From: Nocardia miyunensis NBRC 108239
GTDB taxonomy: Bacteria > Actinomycetota > Actinomycetes > Mycobacteriales > Mycobacteriaceae
DNA: 64,000 nt
Reading direction: 5' to 3'
Assembly: GCF_001613065.1 (NCBI RefSeq)
Contig: NZ_BDBQ01000086.1
Span: forward strand, 1-64,000
In this document: in pieces, positions 32,381-41,990 of the stretch
How the letters are laid out: each line of letters starts with the position of its first letter
Numbering within the stretch: the first letter of the stretch is position 1
Notes under the pieces: model-generated
The model's database searches: none
Told to the model about the DNA's origin: nothing
The model's input: only the letters and a program-made list of their open reading frames with translations
Position numbers and translations under genes: made by a program

Positions 32381-34771
32381 TCATGCGTTGCGCCAATGTG
32401 GTTCGCGCCCTTCGCGGTACGCGGTCATACCGTCGACTGGATCGCGGTGCGCGACGAGTGCGTCGGCCAGGACCGCTGTGTGCGGTGCGGTGGTCTCGGC
32501 ATCGGGCAGCGTTTCGGTTCGCGCCAGGAACGTCAGGGCCGCGCGGGTGGCGACGGGCGAGCGGGCCACGATGTCCGCGGCCATCTCCCGGGCCAGATCC
32601 AGGGCCTTGCCCTGCGGTGCGGTGCGGGTGATCAGACCGGCCGCGAGCGCCTCGGCGCTGTCGACGCGGCGTCCGGTGAGGATCATGTCGTAGGCCAGGG
32701 CCCGGCCGACCAGGTGCGGCAGGCGCAGCAGGATGCCGGTTCCCGGCGGCATGCCCAGAGCGGTGTCCGGGACGGCGAAGGTCGCGGTCTCGTCCGCGAC
32801 GCTCAGGTGGCAGGCCAGCGCGAGGGCCAGGCCGTCGCCGTCGGCGCGGCCGTTGATCGCGGCGATCACCGGTTTGGCCGGTGTGGCGTCCAGGGGTGAG
32901 CCGTCGAATCCGTTGTGCGGCTGGAGCATCAGCTGTAGCGGCGAGCGGATGCCGTGCAGGTCCGCGCCGAGGGAGAAGGCCTCGTTCCCCGCGCCGGTGA
33001 GTACCGCGACCCGGAGATCGTCGTCGTGGGCGAAGGCGGTGAGGATTTCGCCGAGTTCGCGGTAGGTGTCGCCGGTGAGGGCGTTGCCGTTCGCGGGCCG
33101 GTTGATCGTCACCTCCAGGATGTGCCCGGAGGTCGAGACCGAGACGGTGTCGTATTCCGCGCGCAGGTCCGGAATATGCTGTGCCAGTGCCGCATCCATC
33201 GCCTCGCGGCTCAGCGTGACATGGTTGCCCGCATCTCTGGAGCGGACGAAGACGCGTCGTCCGGCCGGGTGTTCGGTATCGGTCAGGACGCTGGTGGTCT
33301 CGCCGTCCAGGGGTGCGGCCAGGAATCGGCGGCCGTCGTCCAGGCGGCCCACGACGGTGGCGCGCGGGGATCCGCCGGAACCGTAACGGAGAACGAAACT
33401 TTCGATCGTTCCCCAGCCGTTGGGTTGATAGGCGACCGATACGCCCGGCGCATCGTTCAGTTCGGCCTGCAGGGATGTGGTGGGCCGGACGCGCCACGGC
33501 GCCGGTGTGGTCGAGTAGACGCCCGCCGAATGTTTGCTCAGCACACCGCCGTTCGCGGAGACCAGGCCGTAGCTGCCGGGCCGATCGCGAAGGCGCGCAA
33601 CGGTTTCGGCGATGGCGTGCGTGGTGTAGTTGTTCCCCGGTCCGCCGAAGAACGGCAGCCCGCCGGTGACGGTCAGCCCGCGCGGATCGACCGGATCCAG
33701 GCCGAGACCGTCGCACAGATTGAACACCGCGATCGGGAAGCAGCTGTACAGATCCATGGTCGCCAGATCGTCGATGCCGATGGCGGCCATGTCCAGTGCG
33801 TGCCGCACCGCCGCGACGGCGGCCGGGCTGCGATCCAGATCGGGGCGGACCAGCAGTTCCCGTTCGGTGAGGTCGGCGTATCCGTGCAGATAGACCCGCC
33901 GCGATTGCGGAATCCCCAGCCGGTCAGCGGTTTCCGTGGAGGTCACCAGGACCGCGGCGGCCTGGTTCACCTGATCGCGGGCGACCATGAAGCGCGGATA
34001 GATGTCGGTGATGAGACGGTTGCGCTCGTCCACGCGCACGAGTTCGGCGGCGTCGCGTTCGATCGGGGCCGCCGCATGCGGGTTGGTCGCGGCGACCGCG
34101 GTGAACGGGCTGAACAGCTCGCCCATCGCCTGCGCGTATCGCGCCCGCGAATCCCCGAGCCGGGCGCGGCGGGCGTTCTCCAGTAGCGCGTAGCTGACCG
34201 CGGGTTCGACCACGTTGTGGCGCACCGCGTAGAACGGGGTCATCCCCTGGATGGAATATCCGCGATCCTCGAGCGAGCCGGTGTCGGACTCGGTGAAGTC
34301 GGGGCGTTCGGCGGGCGGCAGACTCGCCAGGTGCCGGACGGTCGAGATGGTTTCCGCGCCGACCAGCAGCGCGGCGTCGCAGCGGCCCTGCGCGATCTTC
34401 CCGCACAGCTCGTTGAGCAGCTGTTGCGGGCCCTGTCCGCCGGTCGGGCCGAGGATAGCCCGGGACGGGTTCGCGCCGATCCGCCGCGCGATCGCCCGGG
34501 GCACATTGTCGGGCGCGCCGAGTGCGGCGGTGGCGTAGGGACTCGAATCGTCGAACGCGCGGATAGCGGCGACGACGTCGAGGGCGGCGGCGAGTGCGGT
34601 CGGATCGGTGGTGGTGTCGGTGAGTGCGGCGCGTACGGCCTCCGCGGCCAGATCGGCGGCGGACAGGCCGCGATATCCGGTGTCACCGAGCCGTTCCGAG
34701 GCCTGGCCCACGCCGACGAGTACGGGTGTGGCCGGGGAGATGGTCACCGATTCGGGTGAGTTGTCGGGCAT
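32381..34771 (-). CDS. Thiolase-like/OB/enoyl-CoA hydratase fusion protein
   Basis: A 796-residue fusion. Residues 1-430 are a thiolase-superfamily unit like the SCP-x/acetyl-CoA acetyltransferase group (TPVLVGVGQASERLGD, GPTGGQGPQQLLNELC, DLYSCFPIAVF, VSANGGVLSKHSAGVYS). The usual acylated cysteine near residue 90-120 is replaced in the GPTGGQGPQ loop. Residues 440-535 resemble a small acyl-CoA-associated beta domain. Residues 545-796 are a crotonase fold (VSTSGHILEVTINRPANGN, GADLHGI, FAVPDTALGMPPGTG). Thiolase and hydratase are usually separate proteins in beta-oxidation; fusion suggests substrate channelling. The missing cysteine argues for condensation, retro-aldol or hydrolysis rather than true thiolysis. 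Confidence 0.85.
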   Translation of the reverse strand: MPDNSPESVTISPATPVLVGVGQASERLGDTGYRGLSAADLAAEAVRAALTDTTTDPTALAAALDVVAAIRAFDDSSPYATAALGAPDNVPRAIARRIGANPSRAILGPTGGQGPQQLLNELCGKIAQGRCDAALLVGAETISTVRHLASLPPAERPDFTESDTGSLEDRGYSIQGMTPFYAVRHNVVEPAVSYALLENARRARLGDSRARYAQAMGELFSPFTAVAATNPHAAAPIERDAAELVRVDERNRLITDIYPRFMVARDQVNQAAAVLVTSTETADRLGIPQSRRVYLHGYADLTERELLVRPDLDRSPAAVAAVRHALDMAAIGIDDLATMDLYSCFPIAVFNLCDGLGLDPVDPRGLTVTGGLPFFGGPGNNYTTHAIAETVARLRDRPGSYGLVSANGGVLSKHSAGVYSTTPAPWRVRPTTSLQAELNDAPGVSVAYQPNGWGTIESFVLRYGSGGSPRATVVGRLDDGRRFLAAPLDGETTSVLTDTEHPAGRRVFVRSRDAGNHVTLSREAMDAALAQHIPDLRAEYDTVSVSTSGHILEVTINRPANGNALTGDTYRELGEILTAFAHDDDLRVAVLTGAGNEAFSLGADLHGIRSPLQLMLQPHNGFDGSPLDATPAKPVIAAINGRADGDGLALALACHLSVADETATFAVPDTALGMPPGTGILLRLPHLVGRALAYDMILTGRRVDSAEALAAGLITRTAPQGKALDLAREMAADIVARSPVATRAALTFLARTETLPDAETTAPHTAVLADALVAHRDPVDGMTAYREGREPHWRNA

Positions 34772-34991
34772 GATCGCGGCACTCCTTCCGGCCTGCAGCA
34801 GGTGTCATCCGCGCTGGGGATGGGCCTCGCACTGCGAGCGGCGGCAGCCGCACCTCGTGGACACTGTTCTGGACATTTGTTTTACACCGTATCAGGACTG
34901 TTCGGTACGAAGGGGGGCCCCGTCGCGAATTCGAATCGGACAATATCCACTCCCGGGGGCACAGCGGCCGTTCGGCTGGTTGGATGGGTGT

Positions 34992-35711
34992 GTGTCGAAT
35001 CCCCTTCGCCCACAAGCGGTTGCCCTTCTTGCCGAACTGTCCACCGATGGCGCGGATTCGGGGGTGTGGTCGAATCTTCGGGAAGAGCTGTATTACCGGC
35101 ACATCGGTGAGCACGCCTGCGCGGCCCTGCCCGCGCTCGCCGCGCTGGCTCGCGAGGGTCGTCCGCTGACCCGCCTGCGCGCGATCGAACTCGCCGGTGA
35201 TCTGCTCGCGCGGGCCGATCCGCACACCGGGTGCATTCGCCGACGCTACGCACGGGACATCGCGGCCCTCCTGGACCTTGTCCGGTCGGATCTGGCGAAG
35301 AAGTACGCCGACGTGGACCATGAGCCGGACATCTTCGTCTATCGCATGCGCAGCATGCTCGCGTTCGAGGGCCAGACCGAATGGTCCCGCAGGCTGGTCG
35401 GGCTGATCGGCGGCGAATTCGAGATCAAATGCCCCGAATGCTCCGCGGTGGCGTTCGTAGCCCTGGGTACCCACGGCGTCTTCACCTGCTGGGACGACGA
35501 CTCCCTCACCGACGACGCCGACGACACGGATCTCATCCCCGCCGCCCCCACCCAACTCGCCGGGCTCGCCCACCGGCTGCACACTCTCGCGGTCACCGCC
35601 CGCCAGCCCATCCTGGCCCGTCGCCTCACCTACTTCTTCGGCAGAACCACCTGCCCTCGCAATGCCCACGAATTCACCCCGGCCGACACGATCGCGGGGC
35701 TGCCCGGGTAG
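34992..35711 (+). CDS. Conserved-looking protein of unknown function
   Basis: A 239-residue soluble protein. I see a helical N-terminal half (AVALLAELS, WSNLREELYYRHIGEHAC, LTRLRAIELAGDLLARAD), a central motif IKCPECSAVAFVALG that could be half of a zinc site, and an acidic loop DDDSLTDDADDTD; a late Cys-containing segment FFGRTTCPRNAHEFT could complete a zinc site. GTG 34992 is the best start before VSNPLRPQAV. There is no signal peptide. It is divergent from the fusion gene and convergent with an MFS gene. I do not recognise the family. Confidence 0.65.
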   Translation: MSNPLRPQAVALLAELSTDGADSGVWSNLREELYYRHIGEHACAALPALAALAREGRPLTRLRAIELAGDLLARADPHTGCIRRRYARDIAALLDLVRSDLAKKYADVDHEPDIFVYRMRSMLAFEGQTEWSRRLVGLIGGEFEIKCPECSAVAFVALGTHGVFTCWDDDSLTDDADDTDLIPAAPTQLAGLAHRLHTLAVTARQPILARRLTYFFGRTTCPRNAHEFTPADTIAGLPG

Positions 35712-36006
35712 CTGGTACGCGAAACCCCCGTTTCCGGTTGGTTCGTCGAAACTGTTGCCAGGGTAGGTGATTTGCGCGGCTCTCACTCATCCCGTGTGCT
35801 GCGCGCGGACGCGGTCGCGTATCTACCCTGCACTGGTTCTGCGTGCGGGCCACCACGAACTGCTGACTTCGCCCACGCCTGCGGGTGGCGAACCCCGGCA
35901 GGCTTTCAGCAAGGTCATCGGCACCGTCCGGGCCGCTACAGGACCGGCGTCGGGACTGATGCGTCCGGGAATAGTCCACGCCCAGAGGATTTCGCCGACG
36001 AGCCGT

Positions 36007-37545
36007 TCAGTCCTGCCGATCGGTGCCCCGGGGACGGCCCGGGGCCCAGAAGACCAGGGCCAAGGCGGCGGCGCTGATGATGGCCAGGACGAGGGTCGTG
36101 TGGTGAAAACCATCGAGGAAGCCGGTGCGGGCGAGTTCGAGGAGGGGCTGGGCGCTGGGACCGGCTCGGTGGGCGAGTTCGGTTGTGGCAGCGAGGGAAT
36201 GGGAGACGGGGGCTCGGGCCGCTTCGGGAAGCTGGGGGAGTACGGGGGAGATGACCGTGCGGTAGCCGGCGGCGAGAACTGTTCCGGCGAGGGCGATTCC
36301 GATCGCCGCGCCGATCTCGCGGGCTGCGTCGTTGACGGCCGCGGCGACGCCGTGCGCGTCCAGGGCGGTGTCGGTCATGATCGAGGTGGTGGCGGGGGCC
36401 GCGGTGAGCCCGAGTCCCGCGCTGACGATGCACAGCGGGACGAGTACGGCGAGATATCCGGAGGAGGGTTGCAGGCGCGTCATCATGCCGAGTCCGGCGG
36501 CGATGACGAGCAGTCCGGCGGCGGTCGGCCAGCGCAGTCCGTAGCGCATGGCCAGATGCGGTGAGACCGCGGACAATCCGATCAGGGCCGCGCCCATGGG
36601 CAGGATCGCGACGGCGGCGCGCAGCGGACTGTATCCCAGGATCAGCTGCAGATACTGCACGACGATCAGGAACATGCCGAAGGTGACGAGGAATTGGACG
36701 GTGATGGAGGCTGCGCCGGAACCGAATCCGCGCCTGGCGAACAGTCGCAGATTCAATAGTGGTCTGCTCGTTCGCAGTTCGATCGCGATGAAGGCGGCCC
36801 CGGCCAGTACGGCGCCGGTGAACCCACACAGGATGTAGGGATCGCTCCAGCCTCGGTCGCCGACGGCGATCAACGCCCACACCAACAGACCGACGGTCGC
36901 GATCACCGTGAGGGCTCCGAACGGATCCCATCCCGTAGGGATCGTGCTGCGGGATTCGGTGAGCGCGAATCCGGCCGCGGCGAGTACGGCCGCGAGTACG
37001 GCCAGAGCGACGAAGATCGACTGCCACGACCACCAGTGCAGCAGCAGCCCGGACCCGACCAGGCCGAACAGGCCGCCGGAACCGGCGAGCCCGGCCCACG
37101 CGCCGATCGCCCTTCCCGCGCCGCCTTCCGGGAACCCCGCGGTGATGAGGGACAGGGTGGAGGGCATCACCAGCGCCGCGCCGACCCCGCCGATCGCACG
37201 AGCGGTGATCAGTGCGGTGACCGTCGAGTTCACCACCGGGATCATCGACGCGGCGGCGAAGATCACCAGCCCGGCGATCATCACCCGGCGTCGGCCGTAC
37301 CGGTCGCCGAGCGCCCCGGCGGGCAGCACCAGACATGCCAGTGCCAGGGTGTATCCGTCGATGATCCACGCGCTCTGGGTCTGATTCGCGCCGGTGGCGA
37401 CGGCGATCGGCGGTAGCGCGGTGTAGAGCGCGGCCATGGACGCGACCACCACGCCCACCGCCGCACACGCGATGAACACCGTCCGCACCTGTGCCCAGGA
37501 CCACCGGCCGGTCGAGGTGTCCGCGGCCTCGGTGGATAGCGACAT
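36007..37545 (-). CDS. MFS drug exporter, DHA2 family (14 TM)
   Basis: A 512-residue proton-coupled exporter. Motif A is PAGALGDRYGRRRVMIAG between TM2 and TM3, and the central region contains motif C-like GGLFGLVGSGLLL. Around fourteen hydrophobic segments are visible, with a short extracytoplasmic loop near the C-terminus. ATG 37545 follows GGAGAA; an upstream ATG would add 26 polar residues. It is divergent from a TetR regulator, the classic repressor-exporter arrangement, so induction by the exported compound is likely. Substrate unknown. Confidence 0.92.
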   Translation of the reverse strand: MSLSTEAADTSTGRWSWAQVRTVFIACAAVGVVVASMAALYTALPPIAVATGANQTQSAWIIDGYTLALACLVLPAGALGDRYGRRRVMIAGLVIFAAASMIPVVNSTVTALITARAIGGVGAALVMPSTLSLITAGFPEGGAGRAIGAWAGLAGSGGLFGLVGSGLLLHWWSWQSIFVALAVLAAVLAAAGFALTESRSTIPTGWDPFGALTVIATVGLLVWALIAVGDRGWSDPYILCGFTGAVLAGAAFIAIELRTSRPLLNLRLFARRGFGSGAASITVQFLVTFGMFLIVVQYLQLILGYSPLRAAVAILPMGAALIGLSAVSPHLAMRYGLRWPTAAGLLVIAAGLGMMTRLQPSSGYLAVLVPLCIVSAGLGLTAAPATTSIMTDTALDAHGVAAAVNDAAREIGAAIGIALAGTVLAAGYRTVISPVLPQLPEAARAPVSHSLAATTELAHRAGPSAQPLLELARTGFLDGFHHTTLVLAIISAAALALVFWAPGRPRGTDRQD

Positions 37546-37753
37546 CGGCGTTCTCCGTTCAGGATTCGGCGTTGCGCATGAGTCGGGCGGACGGGGAGCG
37601 TGGTGTTCGTCCGTGGCCTCCACGCTCGCTGACGGATCGGGTGCCGGACAAGGTGTGCGATCGAACTAGACATGTACCCGGGTCGCCGGTCGGCCGAGTG
37701 TGTCTCACCCCGGTGCGCCGACCTGGGTGAACTCTGCCGTCCGGGGTGCTGGA

Positions 37754-38344
37754 ATGTCGCATACTGAGGCGATGAGCTCCGACTGGCTGCTGGGCGCGGA
37801 TCGGCACGAGACGGCCGCCGATCACATCTACGCCGCCGCGGCGGATCTGATCACGCGGCACGGATTCGATTGCCTGACCGTCGATACGGTCGCCCGCCAC
37901 GCGCACTGCTCGCGCGCGACCGTCTACCGTCACACCGGCGGCGCGATGCACCTGCGCGAGACCGTGCTGACCCGCGCTGCCACCCGCATCACCGACGTCG
38001 TCGACCGCGTCATGGCCGACCACACCGGCCCCGACCGCGCCTACGCCGCCCTCACGGTGGCCCTGCGTGAGATCCGTACCGAACCGGTCGTCCTCGCGTT
38101 CCTGTCCTCCGAGCACGGCCCCCGCGCGGCGGTAACCTTCGCTCAGTCACCCGCCCTGAACCGGCTCGCCGCCGAATTCACCGGCAGCCACCCCGGCGAC
38201 CTGCTGACCACCACCTGGCTCATCCGCTCGGTCCTGCAACTACTGCTGTGGCCCACCGACCCGGACACCGAAAGCCTTCTGCTGCAACAGTTCCTGCTCC
38301 CGAGCCTCAGCCGCCGCGAGTCGATCCCAGAACGAGATCAATAG
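37754..38344 (+). CDS. TetR/AcrR family transcriptional regulator
   Basis: A 196-residue TetR protein. LTVDTVARHAHCSRATVYRHTGG at about residues 42-64 is the helix-turn-helix; the ligand domain follows. A later ATG (MSSDWLL) six codons in is an alternative start. It is divergent from the MFS exporter and probably represses it. A strong stem-loop lies 20 bp after the stop. Confidence 0.88.
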   Translation: MSHTEAMSSDWLLGADRHETAADHIYAAAADLITRHGFDCLTVDTVARHAHCSRATVYRHTGGAMHLRETVLTRAATRITDVVDRVMADHTGPDRAYAALTVALREIRTEPVVLAFLSSEHGPRAAVTFAQSPALNRLAAEFTGSHPGDLLTTTWLIRSVLQLLLWPTDPDTESLLLQQFLLPSLSRRESIPERDQ

Positions 38345-38364
38345 GGCAACAACGGCATTCAAGT

Positions 38365-38399
38365 GGGCAGGGCGAATTCTGCACCCATTCGCCCTGCCC
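38365..38399 (+). terminator. Strong stem-loop terminator after tetR
   Basis: GGGCAGGGCGAAT and ATTCGCCCTGCCC form a perfect 13-bp stem with a 9-nt loop. It starts 20 bp after the tetR stop. No T-run follows, so it is an actinomycete-type stem-only terminator. Confidence 0.75.
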
Positions 38400-38758
38400 T
38401 CTGCCACGGTAACGTGGCCCGCACCCCGATTCCAGACGGAACCACCAGCACTGGGACCATTCACCGCTTCACCCCACCCGGCCCTGTGAATTCGACAGTG
38501 TGGCTGGGGGTTCGCGTGCTGTGCCGCGCGTGGGGGCACGTGCGACTCCGCTACCGTGCGACGAACCAGTGCGCCGGATGGCCTCGGGCACATCGAGGTT
38601 CTGGTCGGCCGGAGCCGGTCCGCGCTGGTGACGGTGTGACGGGCCACCAGCCGACGGTGATGCGCCGGACGACGTGGCCCTCGTCGATGCCGTGCGCAGG
38701 CGTGCAGCGCAGACCGTCGGCGGCGACCGGACCGCGGCGAAGATGCCACGATGACAGG
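38400..38758. other. Non-coding stretch before nucleotidyltransferase
   Basis: No supported gene. Several frames are open on both strands because of GC bias, but none has a ribosome site plus a recognisable motif. The promoter of the nucleotidyltransferase gene should be in the last 100 bp. Confidence 0.45.
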
Positions 38759-39481
38759 ATGACCGCCGCCGCCTTCGACATCGCCCGGCAATTGGTGCTC
38801 GACCGGTTCCCGCGGGCGCGGGCCGCCTGGCTGGGCGGCAGTGTCGCACACGGAACGGCAACGGCGACTTCGGATCTGGACATCACCGTGCTGCTCGCAG
38901 GTTCATCCGCCCCATATCGTGAGTCGCTGCGTCACGCGGATTGGCCGGTGGAGCTTTTCGTGCAGACCGAGGAATCGATCGAGTATTTCCGCGCGACGGA
39001 GCGTGCCGCGCGACGTCCGGCCACGGCGCGACTGATCGGGCGGGCCCACATCTTGCTGGACGTGGACGGCAGCGGCGCGCAGCTGCGGGAGGATTGCGCG
39101 AGAGAACTGTCCGCCGGACCGGAATTGTTGAGCGACACGGAATTACGAGGCCAGCGCTACGGAATCACCGATCTACTCGACGATCTGGTGGGTTCCGAGG
39201 ACGAGAACGAGAGGCTCGCGATCGCGGTCGCGCTGTGGCAGGCGGCGGCCCATCTGCTGCTCACCGCGAACAGGCACTGGAGCGGCGGTGGCAAATGGCT
39301 GCATCGGGAATTGGCGGACTTCGATCAGGTCGGCGGCACGGCCTTCGGTCGCGCGCTGATGGACGGAGTGCGCACGGCCGCTCTCGGTGAGATCGGCCCG
39401 ATGGTCGAGGTGGTCACCGAGGTTCTGGACCAGGTCGGCGGACGGCTGTTCGAAGGATTCCGGGCGGACGGTCCCGTCTGA
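38759..39481 (+). CDS. Nucleotidyltransferase domain protein
   Basis: A 240-residue protein with a pol-beta-type nucleotidyltransferase core at its N-terminus: WLGGSVAHGTATATSDLDITVLL contains the GSxxxG and DxD signature, with a third acidic residue likely in PVELFVQTEES. The remaining residues are helical (LLDDLVGSEDENERLAIAVALWQAA). Relatives include aminoglycoside adenylyltransferases and the antitoxin-like MNT proteins, but length and C-terminus do not fit one subgroup. It stands alone, with no HEPN partner gene next to it. Confidence 0.8.
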   Translation: MTAAAFDIARQLVLDRFPRARAAWLGGSVAHGTATATSDLDITVLLAGSSAPYRESLRHADWPVELFVQTEESIEYFRATERAARRPATARLIGRAHILLDVDGSGAQLREDCARELSAGPELLSDTELRGQRYGITDLLDDLVGSEDENERLAIAVALWQAAAHLLLTANRHWSGGGKWLHRELADFDQVGGTAFGRALMDGVRTAALGEIGPMVEVVTEVLDQVGGRLFEGFRADGPV

Positions 39482-39664
39482 ATCGACGTTCTACGGCGGA
39501 TCGCCAGGAGCGCTATGGCGATCCCGCGGCGGATCGGCGTGAGTTTGCGGCGTAAGTGCTCGGATCTCCGGGAAAAGGGCAGGTCCGCAGGGGAGTTGTG
39601 GTCCGGAGGTCGGCGTAACGAGGCGCAACAGAATCGGATACGGGGCGGAAATACGGGGTTGGGA

Positions 39665-39696
39665 CGGTCGATCCAGCACAGCGAAGGGATCGACCG
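39665..39696 (+). promoter_or_regulatory. Inverted repeat abutting the NCS1 start codon
   Basis: CGGTCGATCC-(12)-GGATCGACCG is a perfect 10-bp inverted repeat ending exactly at the base before the ATG. The ribosome site GAAGGG straddles the loop and 3' arm, so an RNA hairpin would hide it; as DNA it could be an operator for the GntR protein of the operon. Confidence 0.55.
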
Positions 39697-41352
39697 ATGG
39701 GCTTCACCGACAACCCCAAAATGGAGGACTACTCCCTGCGGTACACACCGGCCGCATTCCGTAAATGGTCACCGTGGATGGTGTTCCTGTCCTGCCTGGT
39801 CGGGATATCCGCGATGGCGGGATACGCACTGGACGCGGCGTTCGTCGACTCGTTCGGCTTCGGCAACGCGCTGATCGGCTTCGGCCTCGCGGCGGTGGTG
39901 ACGTTGCCGCTGACGATCGTGATCGCGTTCGCCATCGCCCGCGGCCATATCGATATCGACTTACTCACGCGCGGTTCGGGTTTCGGCTACCTGGGCTCGA
40001 CCGTGACCTCACTGGTCTACGCGACCTACACCCTCATCTTCCTCGCCTACGAGGGCGCGATCATGGCGCAGGCGGTCACCGCGCTGACCGGATTGGACAT
40101 CCACCTGTCCTATGTCGCGGTGGCGGTGGTGATGATTCCGCTGACCCTCTACGGCATGTCGTTCAGCGCCAAATTCCAGGCGTGGACCTGGCCGTTGTGG
40201 ATCGCGCTGATCGGGCTCGCCCTGGGCAGCGCGGCCACCGCACCGGATGCGGGAACGCATATGGTGCACCCCGCCAGCGTGGGGCCGGCGGGCGTGGCCG
40301 GGATGTCGGTGCTGGCGATCTTCACCATCGCCGCCGCGCAGTTGTCGCTGGCCGCACAGGTGGGGGAGCAGGGCGATTATCTGCGGCTGATGCCCGATCC
40401 CGAGCGCGGCAAGCGGGGGCGCTGGCGACTGGCGGTGCTGTTCGGCGGACCGGGATTCGCGTTGTTCGCGATGGGAATCTTCTTCGCCTCCACACTGCTG
40501 GTCGGTTACGCCTCGACCACGCTGAGCCCGGGGCAGGTCGGCGTGCCGGTCGATCTGTTCACCTCGGTCTACCAGCGGGTCACCGGTAATCACACCAGTG
40601 CGTTGATCCTGGCCGGAACACTGGTGCTGCTGTCGCAGATCAAGATCAACATCATGAACACGTACTCGGGTTCGCTGTCGTGGTCGAATTTCTTCTCTCG
40701 GCTGCTGCACCGTCATCCGGGCCGCGCCGCCTGGGTCTTCCTACAGGTCGGCCTTTCGTTGGTACTCATGGAGATCGGCATCTTCGACCACATCGTCGAG
40801 GTGCTGGCCTGGTACTCCAACATCGGCATCGCGTGGATCGCGGCCATGGTCGCGGATCTGGTGATCAACAAGCGCTGGCTGAAACTCGCACCGCCACAAC
40901 TGGTCTTCCACCGCGCCCACCTCTACAACGTGAACCCGGTCGGCTTCGGATCGATGGTGATCGCGGGCGCGGTGTCGATGATCGCCTACTACCGCGTGTT
41001 CGGTTCCACGGCCGCGGCGCTGTCACCGTTCGTGGCACTTGTTCTGGCACTGGTGCTGCCGCCGCTGATCGCGTGGGCGACCAAGGGCCGCTGGTACATC
41101 GCCCGGATCTCCGAACTGCCCGAGCACGACGGCGAACTGCCCTGCTCGGTGTGCGAGGGCGACTACGACGTGGTCGACATGGCCACCTGTCCGTTCCACG
41201 GCGGCACCGTGTGCTCACTGTGCTGCTCGACCGAGGGCTCCTGCCGGGACGCCTGTAAATCCAATGCCTGGCGGCCACCGAAAGGTGCTGTGCCACTGGG
41301 CATGCCAGCGGTCGTCGGTACCGCACAACCCGAATTGGAGGTGGCGCGATGA
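39697..41352 (+). CDS. NCS1-family cytosine/purine/hydantoin-type permease with Cys-rich tail
   Basis: A 551-residue transporter. The first 465 residues have about twelve hydrophobic segments and NCS1 features (FVDSFGFGNALIGFGLAA, RGSGFGYLGSTVTSLVYA, INIMNTYSGSLSWSNFFSR, WYSNIGIAW). These carriers take up nucleobases, hydantoins, allantoin, uric acid or related nitrogen heterocycles with sodium or protons. After the last helix, a cytosolic tail holds eight cysteines in CSVCEGDYD, ATCPFHGGTVC and SLCCSTEGSCRDAC, spaced like a zinc-binding or Fe-S unit; I know no such tail as standard in NCS1. The next gene overlaps by ATGA. First gene of a five-gene operon. Confidence 0.85.
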   Translation: MGFTDNPKMEDYSLRYTPAAFRKWSPWMVFLSCLVGISAMAGYALDAAFVDSFGFGNALIGFGLAAVVTLPLTIVIAFAIARGHIDIDLLTRGSGFGYLGSTVTSLVYATYTLIFLAYEGAIMAQAVTALTGLDIHLSYVAVAVVMIPLTLYGMSFSAKFQAWTWPLWIALIGLALGSAATAPDAGTHMVHPASVGPAGVAGMSVLAIFTIAAAQLSLAAQVGEQGDYLRLMPDPERGKRGRWRLAVLFGGPGFALFAMGIFFASTLLVGYASTTLSPGQVGVPVDLFTSVYQRVTGNHTSALILAGTLVLLSQIKINIMNTYSGSLSWSNFFSRLLHRHPGRAAWVFLQVGLSLVLMEIGIFDHIVEVLAWYSNIGIAWIAAMVADLVINKRWLKLAPPQLVFHRAHLYNVNPVGFGSMVIAGAVSMIAYYRVFGSTAAALSPFVALVLALVLPPLIAWATKGRWYIARISELPEHDGELPCSVCEGDYDVVDMATCPFHGGTVCSLCCSTEGSCRDACKSNAWRPPKGAVPLGMPAVVGTAQPELEVAR

Positions 41353-41942
41353 AAGCGCTGATCGTCGTCGACATGCAGAACGGCTTCTGCCATCCGGACG
41401 GCTCACTGCCGCGGCTGGGGATGGCTCTGTCCGGGGCCGAGGCCGCGGTCGCCAATACCGCCACGGCTGTGGAGCACGCCCGACGCACCGGGATGCCGGT
41501 GGTCTTCACCCGGCACGTGTACAGCCCCGGCTATCTCGATCAGGGACCGTGGATGTGCGCCCGGACACCGGACCTGTCCTCGGTCGACGGCCTGCTCGCG
41601 GGTAGCTGGGACGGTGACGTGGTGGACGAACTCGGGTGTGGCCCAAAGGATCTTGTGGTCGACAAGGTACGGATGGACGCGTTCCAGTGGACCTCGCTCG
41701 ACCAGCTGCTGCGCGGCCTGGGCGTGACGGAGCTGGTCGCCTGCGGCGTGGTGACCAACTTCTGCGTCGAGTCGACCGTGCGCTCGGCGGCCATGCGCGA
41801 TTTCGAGGTGACGCTGCTGCACGACTGCTGCGCCGCGCAGACCCCGCGCCTGCACGAGATCGGCATCGAGATCATGCGCGACTGCCGTTTCGCCGAGGTC
41901 GTCTCGGTCGCGGACTTCGCGCAGACGGCGGTGGCGGCATGA
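41349..41942 (+). CDS. Isochorismatase-like cysteine hydrolase
   Basis: A 197-residue alpha/beta hydrolase of the isochorismatase-like family. The triad is Asp in VVDMQNGFC, Lys in LVVDKVRMD and Cys in GVVTNFCVESTVRSA. The family includes nicotinamidase, ureidoacrylate and N-carbamoyl-amide hydrolases, maleamate amidase and biuret hydrolase. Given the neighbouring amidase and nucleobase-type permease, an amide or ureido substrate is most likely. Overlap with the transporter gene implies coupled translation. Confidence 0.88.
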   Translation: MKALIVVDMQNGFCHPDGSLPRLGMALSGAEAAVANTATAVEHARRTGMPVVFTRHVYSPGYLDQGPWMCARTPDLSSVDGLLAGSWDGDVVDELGCGPKDLVVDKVRMDAFQWTSLDQLLRGLGVTELVACGVVTNFCVESTVRSAAMRDFEVTLLHDCCAAQTPRLHEIGIEIMRDCRFAEVVSVADFAQTAVAA

Positions 41943-41990
41943 GCGCGCGCACCGGGTTCGTGCCGGAGCCGATTGCCCGAGAGGTGCGAC

